Below, piece after piece: positions 55,215 to 63,876 of a stretch of DNA of 64,000 bases; within the stretch, counting starts at the first letter, position 1; each line of letters begins with the position of its first letter. The DNA is taken from assembly GCA_021845595.1 (NCBI GenBank), contig JAJZVV010000003.1, positions 186,001 through 250,000 on the forward strand. Direction: 5' to 3'. The DNA is from Pseudomonadota bacterium (GTDB lineage Bacteria > Pseudomonadota > Alphaproteobacteria > Acetobacterales > Acetobacteraceae). The notes below the pieces were generated by a model. It had not been told where the DNA came from. It saw only the letters and a program-made list of their open reading frames with translations, and searched no databases. The translations under genes were made by a program, and so were the position numbers.

Positions 55215-56178
55215 GCGCCGTGCCGGGCCGCCGGGTGCCGCTCATGCGTCCGGACAGCGCCAGGACGAGAACGATGACGACGCCCTCGAGAATCTCCTGC
55301 ACGCCGATCGGCAGGCCGATCACCTGCATCGCCGTCACCAGCAGGACCAGCAGGAAGGCGCCGGTGAGCGTGCCGAGCGCGGTGGCGTTGCCGCCGGAGA
55401 TCAGCGTGCCGCCGAGCACCACGGCGCCGACGGATTGCAGCAGGTAGGGCGAGCCGACCTCGAGGAACGCGCCGCCGGCATGCGCGGCGAGGACCATGCC
55501 ATCCAGCGCCGCGAGCACGCCGCTGGTGAGGAAGGTGCTGGCGATGATCCGCCCGGAGCGGACGCCGGAGAGTTCCGCCGCGCGCAGGCTCTGCCCCACC
55601 GCCGAGAGCAGGCGGCCATAGACGGTGCGGCGCAGGACGAAACCGGCGGCGAGCACGGCGGCGACGGCGGCGATCGCCATGACCGGGACGCCGAGCACGC
55701 GGCGGTTGGCGATGAAGGCGAGCGCGGGCGCGACGACATAGCTGGTGAAGTGCCGGTTCGCCAGCAGCGCCGCCGTCGCCAGCACATACCCGACCCCGAG
55801 CGTGGCGATCATCGCCGGGATTCGCAGGCGCACCACCAGCACGGCGTTCACCGCGCCGATGCCGAGCCCGGCGGCGACGATGGCGGCGAGGCAGACCGGC
55901 AGCATCGCGTCCGACCCGCCGAGAATGTTCATCGACAGGAAGGCGGCGAGGGTGATCGTCGAGGGGATGGCGAGATCGATGTTGCCGCGCCCGGTGGTGA
56001 CCACGAACATCTGGCCCAGCGCCGGGAGGACCAGGAACGACGCCGACTGCGCCACGCCGGACAGGCTTTCCAGCGTCAGCCGCGCCGTCGCCGCGGCCAG
56101 CACCAGCCAGAGCAGGGCGACGCCGAGCGCCGACCAGATCCAGCGGTTGGTCTCGGTCCAGCGGGCGAAGCGGTTCAT
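55210..56178 (-). CDS. Sugar-type ABC transporter permease (RbsC-like)
   Basis: 322-residue membrane permease of the ribose/xylose/autoinducer family, with eight or nine hydrophobic segments. Motifs: LVLPALGQMFVVTTGRGNIDLAIPSTITLAAFLSMN, RIPAMIATLGVGYV, the cytoplasmic loop RRTVYGRLLSAVGQSLRAAELSGV and GAVVLGGTLISGGNATALGTLTGAFLL. Its start overlaps the fused ATPase-permease gene (ATGA), so the importer has two different permease parts. It is the last gene of the operon. Confidence 0.9.
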   Translation of the reverse strand: MNRFARWTETNRWIWSALGVALLWLVLAAATARLTLESLSGVAQSASFLVLPALGQMFVVTTGRGNIDLAIPSTITLAAFLSMNILGGSDAMLPVCLAAIVAAGLGIGAVNAVLVVRLRIPAMIATLGVGYVLATAALLANRHFTSYVVAPALAFIANRRVLGVPVMAIAAVAAVLAAGFVLRRTVYGRLLSAVGQSLRAAELSGVRSGRIIASTFLTSGVLAALDGMVLAAHAGGAFLEVGSPYLLQSVGAVVLGGTLISGGNATALGTLTGAFLLVLLVTAMQVIGLPIGVQEILEGVVIVLVLALSGRMSGTRRPGTAR

Positions 56179-58670
56179 GGCGCCGCCCCGGGGCCGGACA
56201 ATGCCGTGCGCAGGGCGAGGATGCCGAGCAGCAGGGCGCCTTGCACCGCCGCATTGAAGTCGGTGCTGATGCCGAGAAACCCGAGCAGCGCCCCGATCAG
56301 CGAGAGCGTCACCGCGCCCGCGACGACGCCGACCGGCGCCGTGCTGCCGCCGAACAGCCGGCAGCCGCCGATCACCACGGCGGCGATCGAGAGCAGGGTG
56401 AAACTGTCGCCGGCGTTGATGTCGCTGGCCGTGTTCACCGCGGTGAGCGAGAGGCCGGCGGCGGCGGCGAAGCTGCCGGCGATGGCGAAGCGCAGCGCTG
56501 CCGCCCGCACCGAAGACCACCCGGCCTGCTGCAGCGCCCGCGCGTCGTTGCCGAACCCGCGCAGCACCACGCCGGCGCGGGCACGGTCCAGCGCCAGGGC
56601 GGCGAGCGCGCCGAGCACGAGCAGGGCCACCGCCGTCGGCAGGAAGGGCAGGTTCCAGTCCACCGCAGCGGCGAGCCAGGCCGGGCTGCCGCCGCCGGGG
56701 GTCGGCTGCAGCGTATAGCCGATGCCGGTCCAGACGAACGAGGCGCCGAGCGTGACCACGATCGAGGGAATCTGCCGCGCCTGGATCAGCGCCCCCATCA
56801 CGGCGTAGGCGCCGAGCGCGAGCAGGATGGCGGCGACGCCGGCCAGGGGCGCCGTGACCAGCCAGGTGGCCGCGAGCACGCTGACCAGGCCCGCGAACGG
56901 GCCGATGCCGAGATCGATCTCGCTGCCGCCGACGACGAACATCTGGCCGAGCGCCACCAGCGCCACCGGCAGGGCCGGGCCGAGCAGCAGGTCGAGCCCG
57001 AACGGCGAGGCGGCGCCCGGGTTCAGCGCCACCATCGCCGCCAGCACGGCGATGAGGCTGATCACCGGCGCGAGCCGGGCGCCACGGGCGCCGCGGTGCG
57101 CCGCGCCGGCCCGGCCGGTCGCCGCGGCCTTGGGTTCGCCGGCGAAGGCGGCGCCGACCAGGGCTTCGGCGCTGATCGCGGTGCCGCGCAATTCGCGGAT
57201 CACGCGCCCGGCGCGGAACACCAGCACGCGCGAACATTCGAGCAGCTCGGCATCCTCGGTGCTGTACCACACCACCAGCGTGCCGGCGGCGGCGACCTCG
57301 CGCACCAGGCGATAGAACTCGGCCTTCGCCTCGACATCGACGCCGCGGGTGGGGTCGTCGAGCAGCAGGATGCGCGAGCCGCGCAGCAGCGCCCGGGCGG
57401 CCAGCACCTTCTGCTGGTTGCCGCCGCTCAGCTCGAGAATATTCGCCCCGATGCGGGCGTTGGCGATGCGCAGCCGCTCGAGCAGCGGCCGCACCAGCCC
57501 CTGCTCCGCGCGCGGCGACAGGCGCGCCAGCGGCGGGCGGCCGATGCTGGCGCCGATGGCGATGTTCTCGAGCACCGACCAGAGGCGGAACACGCCCTCC
57601 CCGGCACGGTCGCCGGAGACGAAGCCGGGCTCCGCGCCGCAGGTGATGGCCCGGTCATGGCCCCGCCCGGCGGCGAAGAGCGCGTGCAGGAAATCGCGCT
57701 GGCCATTGCCGTCGAGCCCCGCCAGGCCGACGATCTCGCCGCCGGCGAGGGTGATGGCGTGGTCGGCCAGCCCCGCGGCGGCGGCGATCGTCACCAGCGC
57801 CTCGGCGTCCGGGCGCGCGGCGGTGCCCGCGGGTTCGCCGCTTTCGTGCGGCGGATTGCCGCCCATGCGTTCGACGAGGTCGGTGACGGTGACGTGCGCC
57901 GCCGGCTCGTCGGCGACGACGCGGCCGTTGCGCATCACCACCACGCGGCTGGCGACGTCGAGAATTTCCTGCAGCTTGTGGCTGATGAAAATGATCGCCA
58001 CGCCCTCGGCGGCGCGGGCGCGGCTCCACTGGCGCAGCTGCGCGCTGCGGTCGGCATCGAGCGAGGAGGTCGGCTCGTCCAGCACCAGCAGGCGGAGCCG
58101 CTCGCCGGCGGCGGCGCGTGCGATCTCGACCATCTGGCGCTGGCCGATCGGCAGCCGCTCGAGCACGTCATCGGCGCCGAGCCCGGCGCCCGGAAAGATC
58201 GCCTCGATCTGCGCCTGGGCGCGGCGGCGGAACCGGTCGCGCCAGCCGGGTTCCGGCGCCAGCAGCGCGGCCGGCTCCTCGAGCATGAAATTCTCGGCGA
58301 CGGTCAGGTTCGTGCACAGCGACAGCTCCTGGTGCACGATGCGGATGCCGTGCGCGCGCGCCGCGTTCGGCGAGACATGATCGAGATCGACGGCGGCGCC
58401 GGCGATCGCGATGCGGCCCGAATCGGGCCGCGCCAGGCCGCAGATGAGGCGCATGAGCGTGCTCTTGCCGGCGCCGTTGGCGCCGACCAGCCCGACCACC
58501 TCGCCGGGATGGATCGAAAGCGTCAGGTCGTCGTTCGCGCGCGTGGGGCCGAACGACTTGCTGACGCCGTCGAGCCGGATGATCGGCGGCGATGCCGCAA
58601 CGGCGGCGGGCGTCGCCGCGCCCGCCGCCGCCCCGGTCTTTACCTGCGCCGCCCTTGCCTGCGCCGTCAT
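56175..58670 (-). CDS. Fused sugar-type ABC transporter: RbsA-like ATPase plus RbsC-like permease
   Basis: 831-residue fusion. Residues 30-510 form a double ATPase: Walker A GANGAGKST, an HQELSLCTNLTVAENFML loop, LPIGQRQMVEIARA and Walker B LLVLDEPTSSLD in the first half; a degenerate P-loop (GLAGLDGNGQ) with SVLENIAIG and LSGGNQQKVLAAR in the second. Residues about 530-830 are a permease with ALGQMFVVGGSEIDLGIGPFAGLVS and NTASDINAGDSFTLLSIAAVVIGG. It directly follows the binding protein and overlaps the second permease. The N-terminal 28 residues are an Ala-rich extension. Confidence 0.88.
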   Translation of the reverse strand: MTAQARAAQVKTGAAAGAATPAAVAASPPIIRLDGVSKSFGPTRANDDLTLSIHPGEVVGLVGANGAGKSTLMRLICGLARPDSGRIAIAGAAVDLDHVSPNAARAHGIRIVHQELSLCTNLTVAENFMLEEPAALLAPEPGWRDRFRRRAQAQIEAIFPGAGLGADDVLERLPIGQRQMVEIARAAAGERLRLLVLDEPTSSLDADRSAQLRQWSRARAAEGVAIIFISHKLQEILDVASRVVVMRNGRVVADEPAAHVTVTDLVERMGGNPPHESGEPAGTAARPDAEALVTIAAAAGLADHAITLAGGEIVGLAGLDGNGQRDFLHALFAAGRGHDRAITCGAEPGFVSGDRAGEGVFRLWSVLENIAIGASIGRPPLARLSPRAEQGLVRPLLERLRIANARIGANILELSGGNQQKVLAARALLRGSRILLLDDPTRGVDVEAKAEFYRLVREVAAAGTLVVWYSTEDAELLECSRVLVFRAGRVIRELRGTAISAEALVGAAFAGEPKAAATGRAGAAHRGARGARLAPVISLIAVLAAMVALNPGAASPFGLDLLLGPALPVALVALGQMFVVGGSEIDLGIGPFAGLVSVLAATWLVTAPLAGVAAILLALGAYAVMGALIQARQIPSIVVTLGASFVWTGIGYTLQPTPGGGSPAWLAAAVDWNLPFLPTAVALLVLGALAALALDRARAGVVLRGFGNDARALQQAGWSSVRAAALRFAIAGSFAAAAGLSLTAVNTASDINAGDSFTLLSIAAVVIGGCRLFGGSTAPVGVVAGAVTLSLIGALLGFLGISTDFNAAVQGALLLGILALRTALSGPGAAP

Positions 58671-58680
58671 CCGGTGCGGC

Positions 58681-59715
58681 TCAGTGGCCGGCGGCTTTGA
58701 CCAGATGCTCTTCGACCCAGGCCTCCGAGTAGCTCGGGCTGACGATCAGCCCGGGTGCCAGGGTGGAATAGTCGTTGAGATTCTCGTCGGTGACGCGGGC
58801 GACGGGCATGATCATGTCCTTCTTCGGCTTGGCGCCCTTGACGATGGCATAGCCGAGCCAGAAGGCGGCGCCGCCGATCCCCGGCGTCGTGTTGAGCGAG
58901 ATCGTCGAATACCCGTTCTTGGCCTTTTCGGCGATCCACCAATGGATGAAGTTCGAGCTGCCGCCGCCGTCGATGATCGGCATGTGGCCTTCGTAGGAAC
59001 CGCCGTACTGCGCGAACGCCTGGGCGATGCCGAAATCATCGCCGCCGCCCTGGGCGAGGACCGCATCGACATGCGGCAGGCTCGGCAGCACGTTGGCCAC
59101 GGCCGCCTGCGCCACCGAGGTGGTCGCCTGACCATAGACCGTCGCCACCACCTTGAGGCCCGGATATTTCTTCAGCACGCTCATCTGGCCTTCGTACATG
59201 TCGTGATCGGGCGCGGATCCCTTGACGCCGCGCACGACGATGACGTTGCCGTGGCCCTTGAGGCGCTTGGCGATCTCCTCGGTGACCTGCGCCTGGTAGT
59301 TGAAGAAATCGAAATTGAGCGTGAAGGCGCACGGGGCCGACAGAATCGAATCGAACGCGATCACCTTGATGCCGGCCTGGCAGGCCTTCTGCACGGCGCC
59401 GTTCAGCGCCGTCTCGGAGGCGGCGTCGATGACGATGGCATCGACATGCTTGAGGATCAGGTCGGCCATCTGGCTCATCTGCTGGTTGACCGAACCGTCG
59501 CCGTTCAGCACCACGTAGTCGGCGATCTTGCCGTCGGCCTTGGCCTGCTTGGCGGCGGTCTCGAACGCCTCCACCATCTGGTGGCGCCAGGTGTTGCCGT
59601 AATAGGCGTTGGAGAGCGCGATCACCGGCTTGTCCTCCGAGGCGCGGGCCGGTGCGGCGGTGAAGGCCGTCGCCGCCGCGAGGGCCGCGGCGAGGGCGAG
59701 ATGCGTGGATTTCAT
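58681..59715 (-). CDS. Sugar-type periplasmic substrate-binding protein (RbsB-like)
   Basis: 344-residue Peripla_BP_4 family protein with a signal peptide (ALAAALAAATAFTAAPARAS). The mature part has VIALSNAYYGNTWRHQMVEAFETAAKQAKADGKI, the MADLILKHVDAIVIDAASETAL motif that contacts the sugar, and a C-terminal GIGGAAFWLGYAIVKGAKPKKD. A GGAAACGA site precedes the ATG. It supplies the fused transporter and is placed between it and the ApnO-like gene, so the ligand is probably a branched sugar acid or related sugar. Confidence 0.85.
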   Translation of the reverse strand: MKSTHLALAAALAAATAFTAAPARASEDKPVIALSNAYYGNTWRHQMVEAFETAAKQAKADGKIADYVVLNGDGSVNQQMSQMADLILKHVDAIVIDAASETALNGAVQKACQAGIKVIAFDSILSAPCAFTLNFDFFNYQAQVTEEIAKRLKGHGNVIVVRGVKGSAPDHDMYEGQMSVLKKYPGLKVVATVYGQATTSVAQAAVANVLPSLPHVDAVLAQGGGDDFGIAQAFAQYGGSYEGHMPIIDGGGSSNFIHWWIAEKAKNGYSTISLNTTPGIGGAAFWLGYAIVKGAKPKKDMIMPVARVTDENLNDYSTLAPGLIVSPSYSEAWVEEHLVKAAGH

Positions 59716-59757
59716 TTGGTCGTTTCCTTCCCTGGTCGTGGTGGTGCCGCCTTCCGT

Positions 59758-60609
59758 TCAGGCGGCCTTCGGCGGGTGGCAGATGGCGCGCACTGAGCGC
59801 ATCACGGCGGCGGGATCGAACACGCGTTCGAGCCAGCCGTCGCGGAAGATCACGGGCCGCGCTTCGGCGATCGCCTGCAGGGCACCATCGGAGAAGCGGC
59901 CTTCGGGGAACATTTCGAACGCGATCGAGAGGCCGATGGTGAGATGGCCGAGGAGGAAATCGGTCGCCGCCTCGCGCGGGACGCCGCGGCGCACCACCTC
60001 GTCCACCGCTTCGCGCAAGGCGAGGCAGAGGGTGATGCCGACCGTTTCCGAAAGCGCCGGCTCGAGCATCGCGATGTCCGCGACGGTGCAGCGATGCGCC
60101 CGCATCACCGGCTTGTAGATGGTGCGCGCGATCTCCTCGCACAGCGCGTAGTGCGGCTCCGGGCCCTGCATGAGGGCGCAGACGATGTTCTGCTTGGCGT
60201 GGACGCCGCCGAAGAAGTCCTTCTTCGCTTCGGCATCGGTTTCGTCGTTGAAGATCGGCGGATGGCACGGATGGGTGACGAAATAGCTCACGTCGGCGCG
60301 CGCCGGCAGCTCACCGGCGTGCGGCGCGGCGGCGTCGAGCATGATCAGCGCGGTGCCGGGGCGGACGCGGCCGATGATCTCGTGCGCCACGGTGCCGATC
60401 AGCCGGTCCGGCACGGCGAGCACCACCACGTCCGCGCCGGCGAGGGCGGCATCGGCTTCGACGCACTCCGCGCCGATGGTCTCGCGCAGGCGCTCGCGGC
60501 CGGCGGCGGAGACTTCGACATGCTCGACGGTGAAGCGCGAGCCGCGCAGGTTGGTGGCGAGGCGGACCCCCATTTTGCCGCCGGCGCCGAGCAACGCGAT
60601 TTTGGTCAT
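59758..60609 (-). CDS. apnO: ApnO-like D-apionate oxidoisomerase
   Basis: 283-residue NAD-dependent protein related to 6-phosphogluconate dehydrogenase-like oxidoreductases. The N-terminal Rossmann motif is IALLGAGGKMGVRLATNL, followed by DVVVLAVPDRLIGTVAHEI, a THPCHPPIFNDETDAEAKKDFFGGV segment, and a C-terminal helical domain with ETVGITLCLALREAVDEVVRRGVP. This matches the family whose characterised member, ApnO, turns D-apionate into 3-oxo-isoapionate. An AGGAGG site precedes the ATG. The RuBisCO-like gene just upstream and the sugar-type transporter fit this; direct substrate proof is absent. Confidence 0.65.
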   Translation of the reverse strand: MTKIALLGAGGKMGVRLATNLRGSRFTVEHVEVSAAGRERLRETIGAECVEADAALAGADVVVLAVPDRLIGTVAHEIIGRVRPGTALIMLDAAAPHAGELPARADVSYFVTHPCHPPIFNDETDAEAKKDFFGGVHAKQNIVCALMQGPEPHYALCEEIARTIYKPVMRAHRCTVADIAMLEPALSETVGITLCLALREAVDEVVRRGVPREAATDFLLGHLTIGLSIAFEMFPEGRFSDGALQAIAEARPVIFRDGWLERVFDPAAVMRSVRAICHPPKAA

Positions 60610-60700
60610 GAGTGTCTCCTCCTGGTTCAGGGGCGGCCGCTGCCGGCTCCGGCGCGGTCGGGGCGAAGACATCGATGGCCTTCGCCGCGTGGGTCGGTGG

Positions 60701-61999
60701 TCATCGGAATGCTTCGAGTGCGGCGGCGAGCGCGGGGTGGGTGCGCGCGTAGTCGCTTGCGGGAATGCCGGCGACGGCTGCGTCCCAGGCCTCGCGCAGG
60801 CTCGCCACGCCGGCGGCCGGACCCTGCGGATGCGCCATGATGCCGCCGCCCGCGGCATGGATGAGGTCGGTCGAGCCCAGCGCCTGCCAGGTCGCCGCCG
60901 CCTGCCGCGCCGTCTGGCCCGAAGAGAAGACCGGCATCGCCAGGCACGGCTTGCCAGCGAAGAGGGGCGCGAGGCACGCCCTGGCGGCGGACGCGACGCT
61001 CTCGTCGTCCTCGCTGAACTTGTTGCTCAAGCCATTGACATGCATGTGGTCGGCACCGGCCAGGCGCCAGACCGTCTGCCAGGCGGGGAACGACCAGCCG
61101 AGCAGCGGCGCGCGCGAGAGTGCCCCCCAGCCATTGCGATGCGCATGCAGCGGCAGCTGTGCGTGGCGGCGCAGGGCGAGGAACCCGACCAGGCCGACCG
61201 CGTTCAGGCTCGCCATCACGCAGGTGCCGCCGAGCCCGGCCACGAGGTCGTGGCGGCGGCGCATCTCGTCGAGGTCGCCGGTGATGTTGAAGGCGTACAT
61301 CACCATCCTGCCGGTGCGCTCGGCATGGGCGGTGATCACCCGCATCACCGCCCGCGCCCGCTGCTCGAACGGGCAATGGGCGCCGTCCGACTGCAGCTCG
61401 TCATCCTTGATGAAATCGATCCCGGCCTCGGCCAGAGTGGCGACGAGTGCGGCCGTCTCATCGGCGTCGAGGCCGACGCTCGGCTTGATGATCGTGCCGA
61501 TCAGCGGCCGGCCGGCGACGCCGGCGAGGCGCCGCGTGCCGGCGATGCCGAATTGCGGTCCCGGATAGGCGTCGGCGAAGGCGTGCGGCAGGCGGAGATC
61601 GAGCAGGCGCAACCCGGAGACCTGCTTCAGTTCGAAGAGATTGCCCGCGACGGTGGCGAGCAGGTTTGGCAGCGACGGGCCGATATTGTCCAGCGGCCAG
61701 GATAATGTCAGGCGTCCGTGCCGCCAGCGTGCCGGGCTGCCGCGCGGCGCGCCGGCCCCGGGTAGCGAGGGCGCCGCCGTCTCGCCGATTTCCTCGATGC
61801 GCTCGACGCGCGCGGCGGCGCGCGCCCTCAGCGCCGCCGTTTCACCGGGAACGGCGACGAAGGTTCCGCAGGACTGCTCACCGGCGATCGCCTCGGCGGC
61901 CTCGCCCAGGGGAAAGGCGCTCTCGATCAGATAGTCGGCCTCGAAGCGGGCCGGGCTGTCCGACGATGGGTCTGGCGGCGCATTCGGCTCGCTCAGCAT
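60701..61999 (-). CDS. RuBisCO-like protein (type IV), 3-oxo-isoapionate-4-phosphate decarboxylase/hydrolase candidate
   Basis: 432-residue RuBisCO large-chain homologue. The active-site pattern is largely retained: K172 in GTIIKPSVGL, the carbamylated-lysine motif K198-D199-D200-E201, H287-R288 (HAHRNGWG), H320, loop-6 K327 (NGLSNKF), S359/S360 (PVFSSGQ) and the glycine loop 384-386 (HAAGGGIMAH). It is not a photosynthetic RuBisCO: the N-terminal domain is divergent and no small subunit is present. Next to an ApnO-like gene it resembles OiaX (decarboxylase) or OiaT (transcarboxylase/hydrolase). Sequence alone cannot choose between them. Confidence 0.75.
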   Translation of the reverse strand: MLSEPNAPPDPSSDSPARFEADYLIESAFPLGEAAEAIAGEQSCGTFVAVPGETAALRARAAARVERIEEIGETAAPSLPGAGAPRGSPARWRHGRLTLSWPLDNIGPSLPNLLATVAGNLFELKQVSGLRLLDLRLPHAFADAYPGPQFGIAGTRRLAGVAGRPLIGTIIKPSVGLDADETAALVATLAEAGIDFIKDDELQSDGAHCPFEQRARAVMRVITAHAERTGRMVMYAFNITGDLDEMRRRHDLVAGLGGTCVMASLNAVGLVGFLALRRHAQLPLHAHRNGWGALSRAPLLGWSFPAWQTVWRLAGADHMHVNGLSNKFSEDDESVASAARACLAPLFAGKPCLAMPVFSSGQTARQAAATWQALGSTDLIHAAGGGIMAHPQGPAAGVASLREAWDAAVAGIPASDYARTHPALAAALEAFR

Positions 62000-62035
62000 G
62001 GGTTTGCCGGCCCTTCCCTGGCGCGTTGTCCTGGT

Positions 62036-62057
62036 TGGTTATCATGTCATTATACCA
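62036..62057. promoter_or_regulatory. Possible regulator site upstream of the RuBisCO-like operon
   Basis: Short half-sites TGGT (62036-62039) and ACCA (62054-62057) flank an AT-rich centre in the 104-base gap before the RuBisCO-like gene, the only AT-rich stretch there. The GntR/FCD regulator gene is adjacent. The match is weak (four bases per arm). Confidence 0.25.
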
Positions 62058-62103
62058 GAATGGACGCGCGAACAACCGGGCGGATGCGTGCCCGCCCACG
62101 GGA

Positions 62104-62811
62104 TCAATGGGGCGCGTAGTGAGTGCGGCTGCGGCGCAGATGCGTGCGCATCACCGCCGCCGCGAGCGCGGCATCCCCGGCGGCGATGGCATCGAGAATA
62201 TGGCGGTGCTCGGCCAGCGTGATCGGCTCGTGGCCCTTCCAGTGCAGCACGCCGGAATGGAACAGGCTGAGCCATTGCAGCATCGCCCTGCTGACCGCCT
62301 CGAACAGCGGGTTGCCGGTGACCGCGGCGATGGCGGTGTGGAAAGCCATGTCGGCGGCGACGAAGGCGCGCGGGTCGGTCTTGAGGCACTCCTGCTGCAG
62401 CGCCAGGGCCGCCTCCAGCCGCGCGAGGTCGCCCGGCCCGGCCCGCCGCGCCGCCTCCGAGGCCATGCCGACCTCGAAGAACTCGCGCGCCTCCTTCAGA
62501 TGCTCCAGCGATTGCGGCGACCGTGCCAGCAGATGCCGCGCCGTCTGGTCGATCTGGAGGATCACGTCGGCCGCCGTCGGCTCCAGCACCCGCGCCCGCT
62601 CGCCGTGGCTGATGGCGATCAGCCCGACCTTCTCCAGGGTCTGCATCGCCTCGCGCACCGCCGGGCGGCCGACGCCGAAGCGCACCATCAGCTCGCGCTC
62701 GGACGGCAGCTGGCAGCCAGCCGGGAACTCTCCGGCCTGGATCGCGGCGATCAGGCTGTCGAAGACGGCGTCGGAGAGTTTGCGCCGGACGATCTTGCGC
62801 GGGTCGGTCAT
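62104..62811 (-). CDS. GntR-family transcriptional regulator, FCD/FadR subfamily
   Basis: 235-residue regulator. The N-terminal winged helix has LSDAVFDSLIAAIQAGEFPAGCQLPSERELMVRFGVGRPAVREAMQTLEKVGLI; the C-terminal FCD helical domain has a metal-ligand pattern D..FH (MAFHTAIAAVTGNPLF) and EHRHILDAIAAGDAALAAAVMRTHL. I chose ATG 62811; a GTG six bases upstream is an alternative. It is upstream of, and codirectional with, the RuBisCO-like operon, whose expression it probably controls in response to a sugar acid. Confidence 0.88.
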   Translation of the reverse strand: MTDPRKIVRRKLSDAVFDSLIAAIQAGEFPAGCQLPSERELMVRFGVGRPAVREAMQTLEKVGLIAISHGERARVLEPTAADVILQIDQTARHLLARSPQSLEHLKEAREFFEVGMASEAARRAGPGDLARLEAALALQQECLKTDPRAFVAADMAFHTAIAAVTGNPLFEAVSRAMLQWLSLFHSGVLHWKGHEPITLAEHRHILDAIAAGDAALAAAVMRTHLRRSRTHYAPH

Positions 62812-62862
62812 GGTCACGATGCGGAAGCAAAGGCGGCGCCGGACGGCCGCGGCACGACGCGT

Positions 62863-62875
62863 GGGTTCGTAACCC
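62863..62875. promoter_or_regulatory. Short palindrome in the GntR/cupin divergent gap
   Basis: GGGTT (62863-62867) and AACCC (62871-62875) with three bases between, in the 179-base region between divergent starts. It could be the operator of the GntR-type regulator; it is short and unproven. Confidence 0.3.
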
Positions 62876-62990
62876 TAATGTACCCGTGCCCACGGCGCAA
62901 ACCGCCGCTGGCTGGCATGCCGTCGCGCCGGTGCGCGTGACCGGGTAGGATGGCGCGAACAGGGAAGTCGATCGTCTCGGAGACCACACC

Positions 62991-63644
62991 ATGCAGCTGC
63001 ATGCAGATCTGTCCCGCCCCGCTACCGTCGACAGCACCGCGCTCGCCTGGGTCGCCTCGCCCATGGCCGGGGTGGAGCGGCGGATGCTGGAGCGCGACGG
63101 CGACGAAGTGGCGCGCGCCACCTCGCTCGTGCGCTATGCCCCCGGTTCGGCCTTTTCCCCCCACACCCACGGCGCGGGCGAGGAGTTCCTGGTGCTGGAG
63201 GGCGTGTTCTCCGACGAGACCGGGGATTTTCCGGCCGGGTTCTACGTGCGCAACCCGCCGGGCTCGCGCCACACGCCCTCCAGCGCGCCGGGGGCGGTGA
63301 TCCTCGTCAAGCTCCGCCAGATGCCGCCCGAGGAGACGGGCTTCGTCCGCGTCGATACGCGTGATCCTGCCGTCTGGCGCGATCTCGGCCACGAACGGGG
63401 CGAGGCGGTGCTGTTCGAGGCGGCCTGGGAACGCGTGGTGATGCTCCGTCTGCCCCCCGGGGCGGAGGGACCCAGGGAGACCTGGGCGCGCGGCGCCGAG
63501 ATTTTCGTCGTCGAGGGCGATGTGGTGATCGACGGCGCGCTTCACGGCGCCGGCGCCTGGCTGCGGCTGCCCGCCGCCAGCCAGGCCAGCCTGGGCAGCC
63601 GGGCCGGCGCGCTGGTCTACCGCAAAACGGGCCATCTCGGCTGA
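62991..63644 (+). CDS. Two-domain cupin, ChrR-like
   Basis: 217-residue protein with two consecutive cupin folds. The first has the metal-binding PHTHGAGEEFLVLEGVFSDETGDFPAGFYVRNPPGSRHTP; the second (about residues 140-210) has ETWARGAEIFVVEGDVVIDG and is less conserved. The N-terminal WVASPMAGVERRMLERDGDEVARATSLVRYAPGSAF resembles the ChrR cupin of anti-sigma factors, but the zinc-binding N-terminal part of ChrR is missing. It is divergent from the GntR-type gene and followed by tRNA-Ala; a metabolic role in the neighbouring pathway or an independent one are both open. Confidence 0.75.
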   Translation: MQLHADLSRPATVDSTALAWVASPMAGVERRMLERDGDEVARATSLVRYAPGSAFSPHTHGAGEEFLVLEGVFSDETGDFPAGFYVRNPPGSRHTPSSAPGAVILVKLRQMPPEETGFVRVDTRDPAVWRDLGHERGEAVLFEAAWERVVMLRLPPGAEGPRETWARGAEIFVVEGDVVIDGALHGAGAWLRLPAASQASLGSRAGALVYRKTGHLG

Positions 63645-63710
63645 CCCGGCGCGGGCCGCGCGCGGACGGCTTGATCCCCCCGGCACTGGCCTGTATATGC
63701 CTCCGCCACC

Positions 63711-63786
63711 GGGGCCATAGCTCAGTTGGGAGAGCGCCTGAATGGCATTCAGGAGGTCAGGGGTTCGACTCCCCTTGGCTCCACCA
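63711..63786 (+). tRNA. tRNA-Ala (GGC anticodon)
   Basis: 76-base tRNA with CCA encoded. The acceptor stem GGGGCCA pairs with TGGCTCC with one G.T pair; the D arm is GCTC...GAGC; the anticodon stem CCTGA/TCAGG encloses the loop ATGGCAT, so the anticodon is GGC (codon GCC); the T arm contains GGTTCGACTCC. GCC is a preferred alanine codon in such GC-rich genomes. Confidence 0.97.
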
Positions 63787-63815
63787 CCCGGCACAAGAGC
63801 TTAGGCGGCGACTGC

Positions 63816-63836
63816 AGCGGCGCGGGCCGCGCGGCT
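63816..63836 (+). terminator. Hairpin downstream of tRNA-Ala
   Basis: AGCGGCGCGG (63816-63825) pairs with CCGCGCGGCT (63827-63836) with one mismatch, followed by CCTTTG. It lies between the tRNA and the convergent lspA 3' end, so it could serve both. Confidence 0.45.
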
Positions 63837-63876
63837 CCTTTGATCCGCGAATCGTTACGCCGAAACTCGTCAGGGG

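Noticed and set aside
62814-63794. Long minus-strand frame from the tRNA across the cupin gene, and similar frames reading antisense through tRNA-Ala
   Set aside because: They begin by reading tRNA-Ala antisense, giving a GSRTPDLLNAIQALSQLSYGP-like peptide, a well-known false-gene signature.
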